Both the position numbers and the translations under genes were made by a program. 64,000 bases of DNA from Hymenobacter actinosclerus (GTDB lineage: Bacteria; Bacteroidota; Bacteroidia; Cytophagales; Hymenobacteraceae). Below, piece by piece: positions 62,493 through 64,000 of the stretch. Below the pieces are notes generated by a model, which was not told where the DNA came from, did not search any database, and was given only the letters and a program-made list of their open reading frames with translations. The stretch is from NCBI RefSeq assembly GCF_900111515.1, contig NZ_FOHS01000001.1:1371419-1435418 (forward strand). Direction: 5' to 3'. How positions within the stretch are numbered: position 1 is the stretch's first letter; each line of letters opens with the position of its first letter.

Positions 62493-62613
62493 CTGGCCGT
62501 TTTTCGTTGACAGGCAATACGGCTGCGTTCTTTTGCCATTCTTTGGTTTGTCGCTGAGAACGGCCGAAAAACGAACAATAAAAAAAAAGAATAGCATCAG
62601 AAAAATATAGTTC

Positions 62614-62621
62614 TATATTTG
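62614..62621 (+). promoter_or_regulatory. TATATTTG -7 element of the first phhA unit
   Basis: It lies 7 bp before the leader ATG at 62629, in an A-rich stretch. No TTG is at the -33 position, so this promoter is weaker on paper than the trp and second phhA promoters. Confidence 0.55.
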
Positions 62622-62628
62622 TCCTACC

Positions 62629-62718
62629 ATGTTCAACCTGACCACCACGCGCTTTATGTCGATTATCGTCTGCAATATGCAGTATGGTAGTGGGCGGCGT
62701 GGCCGGTGCAATAGGTAG
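62629..62718 (+). CDS. Leader ORF upstream of the first phhA
   Basis: A 29-codon frame from ATG 62629 to TAG 62716-62718, running MFNLTTTRFMSIIV then CNMQYGSGRRGRCNR. It sits between a promoter element and an intrinsic terminator, like trpL. Codons for one amino acid do not dominate: three Thr, five Arg, two Ile, two Phe, one Tyr. The YGSGRR segment resembles the PYGNSGR of trpL and the PQGSGA of the next leader. It may be a degenerated or differently tuned leader peptide. Confidence 0.5.
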   Translation: MFNLTTTRFMSIIVCNMQYGSGRRGRCNR

Positions 62719-62788
62719 GGAAACTGAACATCCTCCTCCTCTGAACCTCAGCAAGGCCCGCTTCCGACAGGAAACGGGCCTTTTTTTT
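62697..62788 (+). promoter_or_regulatory. Attenuator of the first phhA
   Basis: Terminator stem AAGGCCCG (62753-62760) with CGGGCCTT (62775-62782), inner TTCC/GGAA, then T to 62788. A competing pairing of GCG-t-GGCC (62697-62704) with GGCCCGC (62755-62761) would open it. The first phhA ATG directly follows the T-run. Confidence 0.65.
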
Positions 62789-63538
62789 ATGCCTTTTGCC
62801 ATGCTTCAGCAACACTACGACCAGTACTCGGCCCAGGACCATTTGGTATGGAAAGTATTGTTTGACCGCCAGACGGCCCTGCTGCACAAGCGGGCCTGCG
62901 GGGCTTTCTGGCAGGGCCTGCGCGCCTCCGGGCTGCACCGCCACGCCCTGCCCGATTTCAACGAGGTAAGCCAGCGGCTTCAGCAGGCCACCGGCTGGCA
63001 GCTGGAGCCCGTCGCCGGCGCGCTCAACGACGCCGATTTCTACGGCCTGCTGGCCCGGCGCCGGTTCCCGGCCACGGTCTGGATCCGGAGCATGGCGCAG
63101 TTCGATTTCATCGAGGAGCCCGACCTGTTCCACGGCGTATTCGGCCACGTGCCGCTGCTGATGGATTCGGCCTTCGCCGATTTCCTGCAATTCCTCGGTC
63201 ATGTGGCCACGCGGCACCTGCACGATGCGGCGGCACTACAGCGGCTGGAGCGGCTCTATGGTTTCGCGGTGCAGTTCGGGCTGGTGCATGAGGAGGGTAA
63301 AACCTGCCTGTTCGGGGCCGGGCTGCTCTCGTCGTCGGGCGAAATCCACCACTACTTGTCGGAGGTGGCCCCGCGGCAGCCCTTCGAGCTGGCCGCCGTG
63401 CTCGATACGCCCTACAGCGAAGCACATTTGCAGGACTGCTACTTCGAGCTCAGTAGCTGGGAGCAGCTCACTGAAAGCGTAGCCGACCTGGCCGCCGTAC
63501 TGGCCGCCACGCCCCGGCCGGTGCTGGTGGCGGATTAA
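62789..63538 (+). CDS. phhA: Phenylalanine 4-monooxygenase paralogue with altered iron ligand
   Basis: This 249-residue protein of the aromatic amino acid hydroxylase family shares TVWIRSMAQFDFIEEPD, LFHGVFGHVPLLMD and LFGAGLLSSSGE with bacterial PhhA. The iron-binding histidines are His115 and His120. The third ligand, Glu in the YWFTVEFGL motif of known enzymes, is Gln162 here (YGFAVQFGL, codon CAG 63272-63274). Activity may thus be reduced or changed. ATG 62789 follows the attenuator at once; ATG 62801 (MLQQHYDQ) is an equally good start. A second copy begins 300 bp downstream. Confidence 0.88.
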   Translation: MPFAMLQQHYDQYSAQDHLVWKVLFDRQTALLHKRACGAFWQGLRASGLHRHALPDFNEVSQRLQQATGWQLEPVAGALNDADFYGLLARRRFPATVWIRSMAQFDFIEEPDLFHGVFGHVPLLMDSAFADFLQFLGHVATRHLHDAAALQRLERLYGFAVQFGLVHEEGKTCLFGAGLLSSSGEIHHYLSEVAPRQPFELAAVLDTPYSEAHLQDCYFELSSWEQLTESVADLAAVLAATPRPVLVAD

Positions 63539-63621
63539 GAACGAGCTGTACCGCGCTAACTCCATTTCGCGGTAAGGCTTTTGCGGTACCGTATAAAATG
63601 CCGGCATCCCGGCCAGCCGAC

Positions 63622-63651
63622 TTGTTTTCCAACTCTGCCGGGCTACATTTG
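63622..63651 (+). promoter_or_regulatory. Promoter of the second phhA unit (TTG, 19 bp, TACATTTG)
   Basis: TTG (63622-63624) and TACATTTG (63644-63651) have the same 19-bp spacing as the trp promoter. The leader ATG follows 7 bp after the box. Confidence 0.8.
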
Positions 63652-63657
63652 CTCCCG

Positions 63658-63747
63658 ATGACCCGCTTCACCTCCCGCTATTATGCTTATGCCTATTACG
63701 CCCCGCAAGGGAGCGGAGCGGCGGCGGCGTGCCGGAACCAGGAGTAG
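63658..63747 (+). CDS. Tyrosine-rich leader peptide upstream of the second phhA
   Basis: A 29-codon frame, MTRFTSR-YYAYAYY-APQGSGAAAACRNQE then TAG. Five of seven codons in the core are Tyr (63679-63699). It follows a canonical promoter and precedes an intrinsic terminator and the second phhA, paralleling trpL. The natural reading is ribosome stalling when tyrosyl-tRNA is scarce, relieving termination and raising conversion of Phe to Tyr. No experimental precedent is known to me for this pairing. Confidence 0.8.
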   Translation: MTRFTSRYYAYAYYAPQGSGAAAACRNQE

Positions 63748-63813
63748 CAAATCCTCTTCCAACGTCTTGTCAGGCCTGCTTCCGCTTCGTGCGGGGGCAG
63801 GCCTTTTCTTTTT
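63733..63813 (+). promoter_or_regulatory. Attenuator of the second phhA
   Basis: Terminator stem AGGCCTGC (63772-63779) with GCAGGCCT (63797-63804), inner CCGC/GCGG, then TTTTCTTTTT. Antiterminator candidate: CGGAACCAGG (63733-63742) with CCTGCTTCCG (63775-63784), 9 of 10 pairs. The first segment ends 3 nt before the leader stop codon, so a ribosome finishing the leader would mask it, while one stalled at the Tyr codons would not. Confidence 0.8.
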
Positions 63814-63833
63814 CCCTCTTTTCTCTTCTACTG

Positions 63834-64000
63834 ATGAACACGGTTCTCGAAACTGCCGCCCCCCAGCCCCTGCTCCGCCAGGAATATGCCCGTTACACCG
63901 CCGCCGACCAGCACGTGTGGCAGCTGCTCTTCGATAGACAGATGGAACTGCTGCCCGGCCGCGCCGCCGATGCGTTTCTGGAAGGCGTGCGCCAGGTCGG
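63834..64000 (+). CDS. phhA: Second phenylalanine 4-monooxygenase, 5' part
   Basis: ATG 63834 opens a frame running off the window after 55 codons. RQEYARYTAADQHVWQLLFD and RQMELLPGRAADAFLEGV align with QQHYDQYSAQDHLVWKVLFD and RQTALLHKRACGAFWQGL of the upstream copy, so it is a tandem paralogue. The metal-binding part is outside the window, so whether it keeps the Glu ligand cannot be seen. The start is 21 nt after the attenuator T-run. Confidence 0.85.
   Translation, partial: MNTVLETAAPQPLLRQEYARYTAADQHVWQLLFDRQMELLPGRAADAFLEGVRQV

Noticed and set aside
60585..62597. 670-codon open frame antisense to trpA and the DAHP synthase gene
   Set aside because: It is the antisense shadow of two well-identified genes, passes through a repeat hairpin, and its composition is typical of GC-rich reverse frames. 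Other long shadows (26760-28241, 35174-36751, 30237-31196, 16878-18182) were left out for the same reason.

Overview
The window looks like a chromosomal segment of a high-GC Bacteroidota, most likely Hymenobacter or a close Cytophagales relative. Supporting features are promoters of the TTG / 19 bp / TAnnTTTG type, little use of Shine-Dalgarno sites, a SusC/SusD polysaccharide locus, type IX secretion (T9SS) sorting tails, DUF1573/DUF2911/DUF2279 proteins, and a tyrosine-degradation type HPPD. Genus is inferred from gene content; no rRNA is present. I found one structured RNA gene (RNase P RNA) and no tRNA, IS element, phage or CRISPR array.

Layout. 1-16.5 kb is housekeeping: the tail of an Ala/Lys-rich protein, a UbiB-like kinase, an outer-membrane protein, a phosphohexomutase, hppD, DUF952 and DUF2911 proteins, an ABC-F ATPase, an ArnT-like glycosyltransferase, then lysA and lysC. 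16.8-26.7 kb holds an M28 peptidase, a biotin block (bioD, bioA and an overlapping ketosynthase), an LTA-synthase-like sulfatase, a SUKH protein, alanine dehydrogenase and a DUF1573 protein. 27-39 kb holds a fused 2-oxoacid dehydrogenase E1, a lipoprotein, a LuxE-like protein, a GT-C membrane protein, a sigma-54 response regulator without a DNA-binding domain, rnpB, an M1 peptidase, an AT-rich orphan with a HEPN-like motif, and a DUF2027-Smr protein. 39.2-54 kb is a starch/alpha-glucan utilisation locus: GH13 amylase, GlcNAc-kinase-like protein, T9SS cargo protein, SusE, SusD, SusC and a CBM-esterase. 54-62.5 kb is a complete trp operon (trpE-G-D-C-F-B-A plus a DAHP synthase). It starts with a Trp-Trp-Trp leader peptide and an intrinsic attenuator. 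62.6-64 kb holds two tandem phenylalanine hydroxylase genes, each behind its own leader ORF and terminator.

Two things stand out. First, three consecutive transcription units of aromatic amino acid metabolism share one attenuator architecture. The second phhA is preceded by a tyrosine-rich leader (YYAYAYY), as expected if phenylalanine hydroxylase serves as the tyrosine biosynthetic enzyme. The first phhA paralogue has Gln in place of the iron-ligand Glu, and its leader is less clear. Second, the intergenic DNA is packed with long, near-perfect inverted repeats of several sequence families. They often nest inside one another, supply the stop codons of flanking genes, fill nearly every junction of the trp operon, and have twice been inserted in frame inside coding sequences (the ketosynthase and the LTA-synthase-like protein).
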